A stretch of DNA of 64,000 nucleotides from Cronobacter condimenti 1330 (GCF_001277255.1 NZ_CP012264.1:620001-684000), one strand, 5' to 3'. Positions 1 to 8,813 are shown, counted from the stretch's first letter. Notes: generated by a model from the sequence alone, not told the origin. Numbers and translations: made by a program.

Positions 1-47
1 ATTAATTGTGACGAGGTGCAAATAAATCAGGCTTTTTTGTAACGAAC

Positions 48-63
48 GGTGATGTTTCTCACG
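48..63. promoter_or_regulatory. Candidate CRP site upstream of lacI
   Basis: GGTGA-N6-TCACG matches 8 of 10 positions of the CRP core TGTGA-N6-TCACA. TTGTGA half-sites resembling lac operator arms lie at about 6-11 and 75-80. lacI begins at 187, so the segment could control lacI or a divergent gene left of the window, perhaps lacZ, which is not visible here. Seen in sequence; its function is inferred. Confidence 0.4.
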
Positions 64-186
64 AGTTTTATGTATTGTGAACGTAGTACTTTGCTTAACG
101 GAAGGATAACGGGGATTTGTGCAGAAAAGGTTTTTCCGGCTGGCCCCTGTTACAATCAGCCCAGCCCATGAAAAAGGAACCGGAAC

Positions 187-1260
187 ATGAAGTCTAAAAG
201 CGCCACACTGGAAGACGTCGCCCGCCATGCGGGGGTTTCCTACCAGACGGTGTCTCGTGTACTGAATAAGTCTGCCAATGTCTCTGAAGCCACGCGCCGC
301 AAGGTAGAGGAGGCGATCGCGCATTTGCGTTATGTGCCGAACCGACTGGCGCAGCAGCTTGTCGGCAAGCAGAGCATGACCCTTGGCCTGGTCACCACAT
401 CCCTTGCGCTACACGCGCCGTCGCAGGTGGCGGCGGCGGTGAAACGTTACGCAAATGTGGACGGTTATCAGGTATTGATCTCAATGATCGATGAGAGCGT
501 CAGCCAGGGGATCCAGGATTCCATCAACGAGCTCAAGTCACAGCTGGTGGATAAGGTTATCATCAACGTGCCGCTGGAGACGCAGGAGGCCGAGAAGATA
601 GCCGCCGATAACGACGATATTCTGTGCCTGTTCCTGGATGTTGATCCCTACAGCTCGGTGTTTAATGTTTCTTTCAATCCGGCCGATGGCACACGCGCCA
701 GTGTGAAGTATTTGTATGAGATGGGGCACCGGGAGATTGCACTGCTGGCAGGCCCGGAGCGCTCGGTCTCGGCGCGGCTGCGTCTGAAAAGCTGGGTAGA
801 GACGCTGGAGAGCTACGGCCTGAAGCCCGTTACGGTGTTACACGGCAACTGGGACGCCCAAAGCGGCTATGCGGGCGCGCTGCAGATGCTGCGCGAAGCA
901 CCGCACTTTACCGCAGTGCTGGTGGCGAACGACCAGATGGCGCTTGGGGTGCTCAGCGCGTTCCATCAGCAGCAGCTTTCCATTCCGGGCCAGAAATCAG
1001 TGATTGGCTATGACGACACCTACGAAAGCTCGTTTTTCTACCCGGCACTGACGACAGTCTCGCTCGATCTCGATATGCAGGGTAAAGAGGCGGTACGCCG
1101 GTTACTGGAAGCAAGCGAAAGCGACGCCTCCCGGTTGTCGTCGATTCTGCCAGCACGGCTCGTTATTCGTCACTCTACCGGCCCGCGTGAAGACGACACG
1201 CCAGACATGCGCAAAATCGCCGATGAACTGCGGCTTATCGCCAGTCGTCTTAGTCAGTAA
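187..1260 (+). CDS. lacI: Lac repressor ortholog, LacI/GalR family
   Basis: This 357-residue protein is a sugar-responsive DNA-binding repressor. The N-terminal helix-turn-helix and hinge (residues 6-55, with SYQTVSRVLN and YVPNRLAQQL) match E. coli LacI very closely. The periplasmic-binding-protein core shares LacI-specific stretches such as SLALHAPSQ, AGPERSVSARLRL and VANDQMALG. Its length is close to the 360 residues of E. coli LacI, and a tetramerisation-like Leu-containing tail is present. The ATG at 187 has a GGAAC ribosome binding site just upstream. No lacZ or lacY lies downstream, so any lac structural genes must be left of the window. It is the clear LacI ortholog rather than a generic family member, but its operator and inducer are not proven by this window. 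Confidence 0.85.
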   Translation: MKSKSATLEDVARHAGVSYQTVSRVLNKSANVSEATRRKVEEAIAHLRYVPNRLAQQLVGKQSMTLGLVTTSLALHAPSQVAAAVKRYANVDGYQVLISMIDESVSQGIQDSINELKSQLVDKVIINVPLETQEAEKIAADNDDILCLFLDVDPYSSVFNVSFNPADGTRASVKYLYEMGHREIALLAGPERSVSARLRLKSWVETLESYGLKPVTVLHGNWDAQSGYAGALQMLREAPHFTAVLVANDQMALGVLSAFHQQQLSIPGQKSVIGYDDTYESSFFYPALTTVSLDLDMQGKEAVRRLLEASESDASRLSSILPARLVIRHSTGPREDDTPDMRKIADELRLIASRLSQ

Positions 1261-1345
1261 CCACGCCCATCATGCCCGGGCTGCTGCGCGATAAGTAGCG
1301 GCCCGCGCGTTTCGCAATCCATGCTTTTTCCCCGCCCGTTTCTTG

Positions 1346-1365
1346 ATACTTATCCTGATAAGTAT
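1346..1365. promoter_or_regulatory. Perfect inverted repeat, likely MarR operator
   Basis: ATACTTATC-CT-GATAAGTAT is a perfect 9-bp inverted repeat with a 2-bp centre, ending 35 bp before the MarR-family start codon at 1401. Its position between the lacI end and the marR-hlyD operon, and the size of the palindrome, suit an autoregulatory MarR dimer site. Assignment to this regulator is inferred. Confidence 0.6.
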
Positions 1366-1400
1366 TAAGTTGCCCTCCCGCTAACCGAAGGGAGCCTCCG

Positions 1401-1871
1401 ATGACTGAAGATGAACGGTTCGCACGCCGTCCCATGGGTATGCGTATGGCGATGATTGTGCGCCAGTGGCGCGCCATTATCGATCACGCGATAACCGGGA
1501 CGGGCCTGACGCAGTCTGGCTGGACGGTGCTGATGCAGCTTGATCAACAGGGGGACAACATTTCGGTAAGCGAACTGGCGCAGGTGCAGGGCATCGAATT
1601 GCCGCCGCTCATGCGCACGCTGGCCTGCCTTGAAAGTAAAGGCTATCTGGTGCGCAGCACCTCGCCTTACGACAAACGCATTCGTCTGTTATCGCTCACC
1701 GACGACGGCAGGGCGATGCTCGCCACGCTAAATGAGGTGATTACGCGTTATCAGGCGCGCGTGTCGCAAAATATTCCCGCGCAGGATATGGAAATCTTCA
1801 GCGAAACGTTAAATCACATCGCGTGTAATCTGCGGACCATCCGCGAAGAAGACCTCGATAACACACAATAA
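1401..1871 (+). CDS. MarR/SlyA-family transcriptional regulator
   Basis: This 156-residue winged-helix regulator is the first gene of a three-gene export operon. The wHTH core (about residues 50-110) contains SVSELAQVQGIELPPLMRTLACLESKGYLVR followed by the wing DKRIRLLSLTDDG, both typical of the SlyA/MarR family. The start at 1401 follows a GAAGGGAG ribosome binding site. hlyD begins 2 bp after its stop, so the genes are cotranscribed. The palindrome at 1346-1365 is its likely operator. By analogy with similar operons it probably represses the efflux genes until an aromatic or phenolic ligand binds. The ligand cannot be read from the sequence. Confidence 0.8.
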   Translation: MTEDERFARRPMGMRMAMIVRQWRAIIDHAITGTGLTQSGWTVLMQLDQQGDNISVSELAQVQGIELPPLMRTLACLESKGYLVRSTSPYDKRIRLLSLTDDGRAMLATLNEVITRYQARVSQNIPAQDMEIFSETLNHIACNLRTIREEDLDNTQ

Positions 1872-1873
1872 CT

Positions 1874-2941
1874 ATGATGACTCCGGAACAAAAATTTGCC
1901 CGCTGGGTAAGGGTGAGCATTGCCAGTTTTCTGGTGATGTTCGTGTACTTTATTTTCGCCGATATCTGGATCCCGCTGACGCCAGATTCCACTGTCATGC
2001 GCGTGGTGACGCCCGTCTCCTCGCGGGTTTCCGGCTATGTATCTGCGGTGCACGTCGCCAATAACCGTCATGTGAAAAAGGGCGATTTGCTGTTTGAACT
2101 GGACGCCGCGCCCTTTGCCAACCGTGTGGATGCAGCGGACATTGCGCTGCGCCAGGCAAAGCTTGCCAACGATCAACTCGATGCCCAGTTAGCCGCCGCC
2201 AGAGCGAACCTGACGACCGCGCGCCTGACGGCCCGCAATGACAAAGTAACCTTCGATCGCTACCAGCGTTTGAGCGCGCTGCAAAACGTCTCGCAGCAGG
2301 ATCTTGATAAAGTGCGCACCACCTGGCAGACCAGCGAACAGGCCGTGGCGCAACTGGAGGCGAAAATTAATGAGCTGACCATCGCGCGCGGTGAGCGTGA
2401 CGACAGCCGCAACGTGACGCTGCAAAAATACCGCAACGCGTTGCAGGACGCGCAGCTGAACCTGGGCTGGACGCAGATCCGCGCTGAGGCCGACGGCACC
2501 GTCAGTAATCTTCAGTTAAGCCCCGGCTGGTACGCCGCCGCCGGAACGCCTGCGCTGGCGCTTGTGAGCGAGCACACCGACATCGTGGCCGATTTCCGTG
2601 AGAAGAGTTTACGCCACACGCAGGTGGGCACCGATGCGGCGGTGGTGTTCGACGCGCTGCCGGGCAAAGTGTTCCACGCGCATGTGATAAGCCATGACGC
2701 GGGTATTCTCGCCGGCCAGCAGGCCGTGAACGGCCAGCTTTCTCAGCCGGAAGAATCAAACCGCTGGGTGCGTGACGCGCGGCGTATGCGTATTCACGTG
2801 GCGCTCGACGAGCCGCTGCCGCAGTCGCTGCCGACCGGCGCACGCGCCACGGTACAGCTCTATAACAGCGAAGGGCCGTTCGCCCGTTTCTTCTCAGGGC
2901 TGCAAATCCACCTGATTAGCCTGCTGCATTATGTCTATTAA
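1874..2941 (+). CDS. HlyD/EmrA-family membrane fusion protein
   Basis: This 355-residue periplasmic adaptor has one N-terminal membrane anchor (about residues 13-33, rich in Phe/Val/Ile). A biotinyl-lipoyl-like half-motif follows at about 45-80 (VSSRVSGYVSAVHVANNRHVKKGDLLFELD), then a long alpha-helical coiled-coil hairpin at about 85-190 and a C-terminal beta-barrel. This is the EmrA/AaeA layout. It overlaps the next gene, an inner-membrane DUF2955 protein, by 11 bp, which indicates translational coupling. Together they should form an inner-membrane and periplasm efflux unit similar to AaeAB. The substrate is unknown. Confidence 0.85.
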   Translation: MMTPEQKFARWVRVSIASFLVMFVYFIFADIWIPLTPDSTVMRVVTPVSSRVSGYVSAVHVANNRHVKKGDLLFELDAAPFANRVDAADIALRQAKLANDQLDAQLAAARANLTTARLTARNDKVTFDRYQRLSALQNVSQQDLDKVRTTWQTSEQAVAQLEAKINELTIARGERDDSRNVTLQKYRNALQDAQLNLGWTQIRAEADGTVSNLQLSPGWYAAAGTPALALVSEHTDIVADFREKSLRHTQVGTDAAVVFDALPGKVFHAHVISHDAGILAGQQAVNGQLSQPEESNRWVRDARRMRIHVALDEPLPQSLPTGARATVQLYNSEGPFARFFSGLQIHLISLLHYVY

Positions 2942-4001
2942 TACGCTGGCGAGGGTCTTTACGCCCCACGGCAATATCGTTTACACGGCGAACGATTTTC
3001 GCCAGACGCTGCGCATCATGGCGGCGGGCGTCACGGCGCTTAGCATCTCAAGTTTCTACAACACCAGCTACGGGGTCTTTTTCGTTATCTACCCGATTAT
3101 GCTCTTGTCGCTGGTGCCCGTGTTTAATCGCCATGTCGCTAAACAGTTCATCTTTAGTGCGGCGCTGAACTGCATCGAAATGGTCATTATCGTCGGTTAT
3201 CTTTCGCAGTGGCCGGTGATCATGACAGGCGTGGTGTTTGCACTCTACGTGATGCGCTTTCGCTTTATGAGCAAAGGGCCCCTGTTTCTCTTTGGCTCTA
3301 TGGGCGTGGTCTGTCAGAGCGTGATGCTTAACTTCATGAGTTACCCCACCAGCGACTGGCATACGCTGTTGTTTTCGAACATGGAGGCGAGCGTGATGGC
3401 CGTGGGCTTAAGCGCTCTGATGCACTATCTGCTGCCGGATGTAGAGCCGCGCAAGCCGCCGCCGCTAATTGAGAAAGACGCCGCGCGGGTGCGCCATGAA
3501 TACCTGCTCTCCGGTACGGTGGCGACGCTGAACTTCGTGGTGTTTCAGATGGCGGATTTGAGCGATTCGCTCTCGGCGCTGATGGCGGGCATCCTTATCC
3601 TCTTTCCCATGCATTACCGCGGCGCGGTATTAAGCTCGCTGTGGCGCGTGGTGGGCGTGGTGATTGGCTGTCTCTATGTGCTGCTGGTGCAACTGGTGCT
3701 CTACGATCACAGCAGCCATATGGTGTTGATGATGCCGCTTATCGCGCTCGGCTTTGCCTTTAGCGCTCGCCTGCACGTGATGGAAAAGGTCGGCGCGGGC
3801 GTGGGGTTCGCCAGCATTACGACGCTTGGGATTATGTTTGGCCAAAACCTGCACCCCGACACCGATCTGGTGTTCAGCGATCTCTACCGCATCAGCTCCG
3901 TCACCGTGTCGCTGCTGATAACCCTCACGATGGTATTTTTAGTGCACCTCATCTTAAACCGCTTCGCCGCCACCCGTTACGTGGTGAAAAGCGAGCCTTA
4001 A
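2931..4001 (+). CDS. DUF2955/FUSC-like inner-membrane efflux protein
   Basis: This 356-residue integral membrane protein has two blocks of hydrophobic helices, one at about residues 25-155 and one at about 195-350. They are separated by a short polar stretch rich in Pro and Lys. The duplicated arrangement resembles the fusaric-acid-resistance (FUSC/AaeB) fold and the DUF2955 family that pairs with HlyD proteins. It starts inside the 3' end of the adaptor gene and closes the marR operon. It is predicted to move an aromatic acid or similar compound out of the cytoplasm with the upstream adaptor. The family assignment is from recognition of the layout, and the substrate is not known. Confidence 0.75.
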   Translation: MSINTLARVFTPHGNIVYTANDFRQTLRIMAAGVTALSISSFYNTSYGVFFVIYPIMLLSLVPVFNRHVAKQFIFSAALNCIEMVIIVGYLSQWPVIMTGVVFALYVMRFRFMSKGPLFLFGSMGVVCQSVMLNFMSYPTSDWHTLLFSNMEASVMAVGLSALMHYLLPDVEPRKPPPLIEKDAARVRHEYLLSGTVATLNFVVFQMADLSDSLSALMAGILILFPMHYRGAVLSSLWRVVGVVIGCLYVLLVQLVLYDHSSHMVLMMPLIALGFAFSARLHVMEKVGAGVGFASITTLGIMFGQNLHPDTDLVFSDLYRISSVTVSLLITLTMVFLVHLILNRFAATRYVVKSEP

Positions 4002-4101
4002 GTGGGTTGCATTGCGCCGCGTGGATGGCTGGCGAGCCCCTGCGCAGCGCGTTAAACTCGTGATGCATGATGCATAACGGAAATGCTGAGGAAGCAGAAA
4101 A

Positions 4102-4500
4102 TTGAAACGCCTGCTGGTTGTGGTTGTGACAGGTTTGCTGACAGGGTGTCCGTCCGGTGCGGACAGGATATCTCTCGAAGAGCCAGCCGCGGTAATGGCG
4201 CGTGGCGATACGGTCTGTTTACTGGTGGCGAATAAACCTGATGAGGTCATCAGCTCGGTTGAAATATACAGCGAGAAGGGAGAGTCCTTAATGGAATCGC
4301 AGTTGCCCGAGGCGAAACGCCACGTGGCGCGCGGGCAGTGTTTACCCGATTTGGGATTTAGTTATCGCCCCGGTAACCGCTACTCCGCCTATTACTATTT
4401 CCAGAACCGTAAAGGCGGCCCGCAGCGCTTATTCGCCGCGCATTTCGCCACGGCTGCGCATTTCCCGCTAACTATTAGCGCCACTTACGCGCGCCCGTAA
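4102..4500 (+). CDS. Small periplasmic lipoprotein, possible T6SS immunity-type
   Basis: This 132-residue protein has a lipoprotein signal: MKRLL, then a hydrophobic run, then the lipobox LLTGC with Cys at residue 15. The mature part has two further Cys (about residues 47 and 88) that could form a disulfide, and is predicted to be a beta-rich domain. The start is TTG, supported by AGGAAG 7 bp upstream and by the position of the signal peptide. Its 3' end overlaps the convergent ascG by 16 bp. It resembles a family of enterobacterial lipoproteins annotated as putative T6SS immunity proteins. I see no toxin gene beside it, so that label is tentative. Confidence 0.65.
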   Translation: MKRLLVVVVTGLLTGCPSGADRISLEEPAAVMARGDTVCLLVANKPDEVISSVEIYSEKGESLMESQLPEAKRHVARGQCLPDLGFSYRPGNRYSAYYYFQNRKGGPQRLFAAHFATAAHFPLTISATYARP

Positions 4501-5507
4501 TAAGGCCCGTTGCCGACGGAATCACGCAGGATGAGCTCGGAGACAAACAGGTTGTCGCGCGAGAGATAACCACCGTCGAGCATGGAAATCAGGCGGTTGA
4601 TGGTCTCGTGAACCATGTCCGACACCGGGTCTTTGACGCTGGCGAGCGCCGGGCTTAAAAACGGCGCGGTGGGGCTGTTGTCGAAGCCTATCAGCGATAC
4701 TTGCTGCGGGACGCTGATGCCCGCATCGGTCAGGGCTTTCAGCGCGCCGACCGCCATATCGTCGTTACTGGCGATAAGCCCACTGAACACGACCTTACTT
4801 TCCAGCAGCGTGGTGACGGCTTGTGCGCCGCTCGCGGGTGTCCATTTTCCTTCCACGATAAGCGCAGACGCAGCCTTGATGTCATGCTGGCGCAGCGCCT
4901 CCTGGTAGCCTGCCAGACGCTCCAGCGCGGTTGGGGAGTCGAGCGATCCGGTGATAAACGCGATATCGCGGTGGCCGCGCGCAATCAGCGCGCGGGTGGC
5001 CTCAAAGCCTGAGCCTTTGTGATCGCAGCAGACGCAGTGGCTCTGATGTTTGCGCAGTTTACGGTTCACCACCATTACTGGCTGACGGGTCTGGCTGATG
5101 ATGTCGTCTATCTCATCGACGCTCAAAAAACGCGGATAAAGAATGATGGCGTCGCAGCGTAAATCGAGCAAAAACTCAATCGCCTCGCGCTCTTCGCGGG
5201 CGCTGTGTTTGCCGTCGACCAGAATCAACTGCCGGCCATTCTCTTCCAGCTTTTTCGCCGCACGGGAGAGGATTTCGCTGAAGTAACTGCCGCTGTAGAG
5301 CGTGTTGGTGACCACCATCCCGATGCACTGGGATTTGTTGGTCGCGAGGTTGCGCGCCAGCAGGTTCGGACGATAGCCGGTGGCTTCGATGGCATCGAAG
5401 ACCTGTTTGCGCGTCTCTTCGCTCACATACCCTTTGCCGGAAAGCACGCGAGAAACGGTGGCCTTTGAAACGCCTGCTTTTTTGGCCACTTCCTGCATTG
5501 TTGACAT
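4485..5507 (-). CDS. ascG: Asc (aryl-beta-glucoside) operon repressor
   Basis: This 340-residue LacI/GalR-family repressor closely matches E. coli AscG, for example in QEVAKKAGVSKATVSRVLSG at the N-terminus, YPRFLSVDEIDDI and GKWTPASGA. I chose the ATG at 5507 because the helix-turn-helix begins at once and GGAG precedes it. The longer reading frame to 5573 would add 22 residues absent from the family. The gene is divergent from ascFB, and an AACCGGTT operator lies in the intergenic region. The regulator should repress ascFB until a phosphorylated aryl-beta-glucoside or related signal is present. Its 3' end overlaps the lipoprotein gene. Confidence 0.88.
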   Translation of the reverse strand: MSTMQEVAKKAGVSKATVSRVLSGKGYVSEETRKQVFDAIEATGYRPNLLARNLATNKSQCIGMVVTNTLYSGSYFSEILSRAAKKLEENGRQLILVDGKHSAREEREAIEFLLDLRCDAIILYPRFLSVDEIDDIISQTRQPVMVVNRKLRKHQSHCVCCDHKGSGFEATRALIARGHRDIAFITGSLDSPTALERLAGYQEALRQHDIKAASALIVEGKWTPASGAQAVTTLLESKVVFSGLIASNDDMAVGALKALTDAGISVPQQVSLIGFDNSPTAPFLSPALASVKDPVSDMVHETINRLISMLDGGYLSRDNLFVSELILRDSVGNGPYYGRA

Positions 5508-5673
5508 GGGTTCACTCCGGCTCAGCTTACGTGCCGCACATTCTACACATTTCCTACCCAGGCGGCAGGGCATTGCGCAGGCTTATGCGGGTGTCATGGC
5601 GATCTTCATCACAAATTTTAAAGCCTGATTAAATTTCTGTTGATCTGTTTTATGCACACAACCACTCTAATGT

Positions 5674-5685
5674 GGAACCGGTTAC
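5674..5685. promoter_or_regulatory. Likely AscG operator
   Basis: GGAACCGGTTAC contains the palindromic core AACCGGTT (5676-5683). This is the centre of the operator known for E. coli AscG (TGAAACCGGTTTCA). It lies between divergent ascG and ascF, where such an operator is expected. The same core recurs twice upstream of the PTS gene at 31647. Confidence 0.65.
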
Positions 5686-5817
5686 CTATTTCATCATCCT
5701 GCCAGCGCAGCGTGGCGTTTCGCACGAAGCAATCTGGCAAGTACCTGAATTTAAAATAATAAACGCGCAGGGGCGGAAGTAGCGCCACGGCGTGTGATAA
5801 CGAGAGATTTCACCATC

Positions 5818-7281
5818 ATGTCAAAGAATTACGTAGCGCTGGCGCGCGCGGTAGTCGATGCGATTGGCGGTGGCGGTAACGTGGCGGCAGTCACGCACTG
5901 CATGACGCGCCTGCGCTTTGTGCTTAACGATGATAGCGCGGTAGACATCGCGCGCCTGAAAACCCTCCCGGGCGTGCTGGGCGTGGTGCGAAACGACAAC
6001 CAGTGCCAGGTCATCATCGGCAATACGGTGTCCCAGGCCTATGCGGAAGTCCTGAAGCTGCTGCCGGAAGGCGCGCGGGTCGAGCGTGCGCTGCCGCGCA
6101 ACGACAAGATCACGCTGCGGCGCATCGGCGCGGGCATTCTGGATGCGCTGATCGGCACCATGTCGCCGCTCATTCCGGCCATTATCGGCGGCTCGATGGT
6201 TAAACTGCTGGCAATGGTGCTGGAAATGTCGGGCGTGGTGGCAAAGGGTGCGCCAACGCTGACCATTCTTAACGTCATTGGCGACGGCGCGTTTTTCTTC
6301 CTGCCGATCATGGTGGCGGCCTCCGCCGCGGTGAAGTTTAAAACCAATATGTCGCTCGCCATCGCCATCGCGGGCGTGCTGGTACACCCGAACTTCGTTG
6401 ACCTGATGGCGAAAGCCGCGCAGGGGCAACCGGTGGATTTCATTGGGATTCCGGTCACGGCGGTAAAATATACCTATACCGTGATCCCGGCCCTCTGCAT
6501 GACCTGGATCCTTTCCTATATTGAACGTTGGGTGGACAAAATCACGCCAGCGGTGACCAAGAACTTCCTGAAGCCAATGCTGATTGTGCTGATCGCCTCG
6601 CCCATTGCCATCATGCTGATAGGCCCGATTGGCATCTGGATCGGTAGCGGCATTTCTTCGGTGGTTTACACCATCCATGATTATCTGGGCTGGCTGTCGG
6701 TGGCTATCATGGGCGCGCTCTGGCCGCTGCTGGTGATGACCGGGATGCACCGTGTCTTTACGCCAACCATCATTCAGACTATCGCCGAAACCGGCAAAGA
6801 GGGCATGGTGATGCCGTCGGAAATTGGCGCCAACCTGTCGCTTGGCGGCTCGTCGCTCGCTGTCGCGTGGCGCACCCGCAACCCGGAACTGCGCCAGACG
6901 GCGCTGGCCGCGGCGGCCTCGGCCATTGTGGCGGGAATTTCCGAACCGGCGCTCTATGGCGTGGCGGTGCGGCTTAAACGCCCGCTGGTCGCGAGCCTTA
7001 TTAGCGGCTTTGTCTGCGGCGCGGTCGCCGGGCTTGCAGGGCTTGCCAGCCATTCGATGGCGGCGCCGGGGCTCTTTACCAGCGTGCAGTTTTTTGATCC
7101 GGCAAACCCGATGACGATTGTCTGGGTCTTTGGCGTGATGGCGCTGGCGGTAGTGCTTTCGTTCATTCTGACGCTGGTGCTGGGCTTTGAGGATATTCCT
7201 GTCGACGAGGCGCAGCCTGCCCGCGACGAGGCGCAGCCTGCCGCTTTCACCACGCAGGCGACCGCCGTAAAAACGAATTAA
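5818..7281 (+). CDS. ascF: PTS EIIBC for aryl-beta-glucosides (arbutin, salicin, cellobiose type)
   Basis: This 487-residue permease phosphorylates beta-glucosides during uptake. The EIIB domain (residues 1-90) carries the phosphocysteine C28 in AAVTHCMTRLRF. The EIIC domain (about 105-465) has many hydrophobic helices and GMHRVFTPTIIQTIAETG and GISEPALYG signatures. Identity to E. coli AscF is very high. There is no EIIA domain, so phosphate must come from another EIIA-Glc. I chose the ATG at 5818 over an in-frame GTG at 5794 because a GAGAG ribosome binding site lies just upstream and the family starts at MxKNY. The C-terminal tail carries a 7-residue tandem repeat. It forms an operon with ascB 13 bp downstream. 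Confidence 0.92.
   Translation: MSKNYVALARAVVDAIGGGGNVAAVTHCMTRLRFVLNDDSAVDIARLKTLPGVLGVVRNDNQCQVIIGNTVSQAYAEVLKLLPEGARVERALPRNDKITLRRIGAGILDALIGTMSPLIPAIIGGSMVKLLAMVLEMSGVVAKGAPTLTILNVIGDGAFFFLPIMVAASAAVKFKTNMSLAIAIAGVLVHPNFVDLMAKAAQGQPVDFIGIPVTAVKYTYTVIPALCMTWILSYIERWVDKITPAVTKNFLKPMLIVLIASPIAIMLIGPIGIWIGSGISSVVYTIHDYLGWLSVAIMGALWPLLVMTGMHRVFTPTIIQTIAETGKEGMVMPSEIGANLSLGGSSLAVAWRTRNPELRQTALAAAASAIVAGISEPALYGVAVRLKRPLVASLISGFVCGAVAGLAGLASHSMAAPGLFTSVQFFDPANPMTIVWVFGVMALAVVLSFILTLVLGFEDIPVDEAQPARDEAQPAAFTTQATAVKTN
7204..7242 (+). repeat. In-frame 21-bp tandem repeat in the ascF tail
   Basis: An 18-bp sequence (GACGAGGCGCAGCCTGCC) occurs at 7204-7221 and 7225-7242, a 21-bp period. It encodes DEAQPAR-DEAQPAA in the cytoplasmic C-terminal tail of AscF. 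The perfect nucleotide identity suggests a recent slippage duplication. It is probably neutral in function. Confidence 0.85.
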
Positions 7282-7294
7282 ACAGAGGATGCGT

Positions 7295-8725
7295 ATGGAC
7301 AACAAAACATTTCCCGAAGGATTTTTATGGGGCGGCGCCATTGCGGCAAACCAGGCTGAAGGTGCCTGGCGCGAGGGTGGCAAAGGGCCGACCACGGTTG
7401 ATATGCTGCCGCATGGCCCACATCGTCTGGCGGTAAAACTCGGTCAGGATAAACGCGTTGCCTGGCGTGACGATGAGTTTTACCCAAGCCATGAAGCGAT
7501 CGATTTTTACCATCGCTATAAAGAAGATATCGCCCTGATGGCGGAGATGGGCTTCACGGTATTCCGCACGTCGATAGCCTGGAGCCGTCTCTACCCGAAC
7601 GGCGATGAGCAGACGCCGAACGAAGCGGGCATCGCGTTTTACCGCGACCTTTTTAGCGAGTGCAAAAAGTACAATATCGAGCCGCTGGTAACGCTCTGTC
7701 ATTTCGACGTACCGATGCATCTGGTGACAGAATATGGCTCCTGGCGTAGCCGCAAAATGGTGGAGTTTTTCACCCGCTACGCGCGCACCTGTTTCGAGGC
7801 GTTCGACGGTCTGGTCAAGTACTGGCTGACGTTTAATGAAATTAACATTCTGCTACACAGCCCGTTTTCCGGCGCCGGTCTGGCCTTTGAACCGGGCGAA
7901 AATCAGGAGCAGGTGAAATACCAGGCCGCGCACCATGAGCTTATCGCAAGTGCCATCGCCACCCGCATTGCCCATGAAGTGAACCCGCAAAACCAGGTGG
8001 GCTGTATGCTGGCAGGCGGCAATTTCTATCCCTATTCCTGCAAGCCAGAAGATGTCTGGGCGGCGCTTGAGAAAGACAGAGAAAACCTGTTTTTCATCGA
8101 TGTGCAGGCGCGCGGAGCCTACCCGGCTTACACCCAGCGCCTGTTCCGCGAGAAAGGCATCGTCATTGAAAAAGCACCAGAAGATGACGAGATCCTGAAG
8201 GATACCGTCGATTTCGTGTCGTTTAGCTACTATGCCTCGCGCTGTGCATCAGCGGATATGAACACCCAGGTGACCAGCGCGGCGAACATCGTGAAGTCGC
8301 TGAAAAACCCCTATATCGAAGCCAGCGAATGGGGCTGGGGCATTGATCCTTTGGGGCTGCGTATCACCATGAACATGATGTACGACCGCTACCAGAAACC
8401 GCTGTTCCTGGTAGAAAACGGCCTCGGCGCGAAAGATGCTTTCAATGAAAAGGGCGAAATCGAAGACGATTACCGTATCAGCTATCTGCGCGAGCATATC
8501 CTTGCGATGCGCGAAGCCATCGAAGACGGTATCCCGGTGATGGGCTACACCACCTGGGGCTGTATCGATCTGGTTTCTGCCTCAACCGGCGAGATGAGCA
8601 AGCGTTACGGTTTCGTCTGGGTGGATCGCGACGATCAGGGCCGCGGCACGCTCGAGCGTAAACGTAAAAAATCATTCTGGTGGTACAAAAAAGTGATCGC
8701 CAGCCACGGTGCCGATCTCGACTGA
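7295..8725 (+). CDS. ascB: 6-phospho-beta-glucosidase, GH1 family
   Basis: This 476-residue cytoplasmic glycoside hydrolase splits the phosphorylated beta-glucosides delivered by AscF into glucose-6-phosphate and an aglycone. The GH1 acid/base Glu is E182 in LTFNEIN and the nucleophile is E374 in FLVENGLG. The N-terminal FLWGGAIAANQAEGAW is the family signature. Length and sequence fit E. coli AscB (474 residues). The ATG at 7295 was chosen because AGAGG lies 6 bp upstream; the in-frame ATG at 7289 abuts that ribosome binding site. A terminator follows. Confidence 0.93.
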   Translation: MDNKTFPEGFLWGGAIAANQAEGAWREGGKGPTTVDMLPHGPHRLAVKLGQDKRVAWRDDEFYPSHEAIDFYHRYKEDIALMAEMGFTVFRTSIAWSRLYPNGDEQTPNEAGIAFYRDLFSECKKYNIEPLVTLCHFDVPMHLVTEYGSWRSRKMVEFFTRYARTCFEAFDGLVKYWLTFNEINILLHSPFSGAGLAFEPGENQEQVKYQAAHHELIASAIATRIAHEVNPQNQVGCMLAGGNFYPYSCKPEDVWAALEKDRENLFFIDVQARGAYPAYTQRLFREKGIVIEKAPEDDEILKDTVDFVSFSYYASRCASADMNTQVTSAANIVKSLKNPYIEASEWGWGIDPLGLRITMNMMYDRYQKPLFLVENGLGAKDAFNEKGEIEDDYRISYLREHILAMREAIEDGIPVMGYTTWGCIDLVSASTGEMSKRYGFVWVDRDDQGRGTLERKRKKSFWWYKKVIASHGADLD

Positions 8726-8734
8726 CGTCACTCT

Positions 8735-8768
8735 GCGCGCGTCGCCTTAAAGGCGGCGCGCGGCTTTT
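8735..8768 (+). terminator. Rho-independent terminator of ascFB
   Basis: A GC-rich stem (GCGCGCGTCGCCT pairing with AGGCGGCGCGC) around a short AA-containing loop is followed by CTTTTTA, 9 bp after the ascB stop. Confidence 0.75.
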
Positions 8769-8799
8769 TACCGCTCCCGCAAATGGTGCAAGACGCGAC

Positions 8800-8813
8800 A
8801 CGTTGCACAACGT
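8800..8813. promoter_or_regulatory. Inverted repeat upstream of the cod operon
   Basis: ACGTTG-CA-CAACGT is a perfect 6-bp inverted repeat about 105-120 bp before the predicted sigma-54 start site. It may be a regulator site. It does not match the PurR consensus well, and no owner is assigned. Confidence 0.35.

Noticed and set aside
5821..7395. A 524-codon antisense frame over ascF
   Set aside because: Composition is Arg/His-rich and there is no ribosome binding site. The sense frame is a clear PTS permease.
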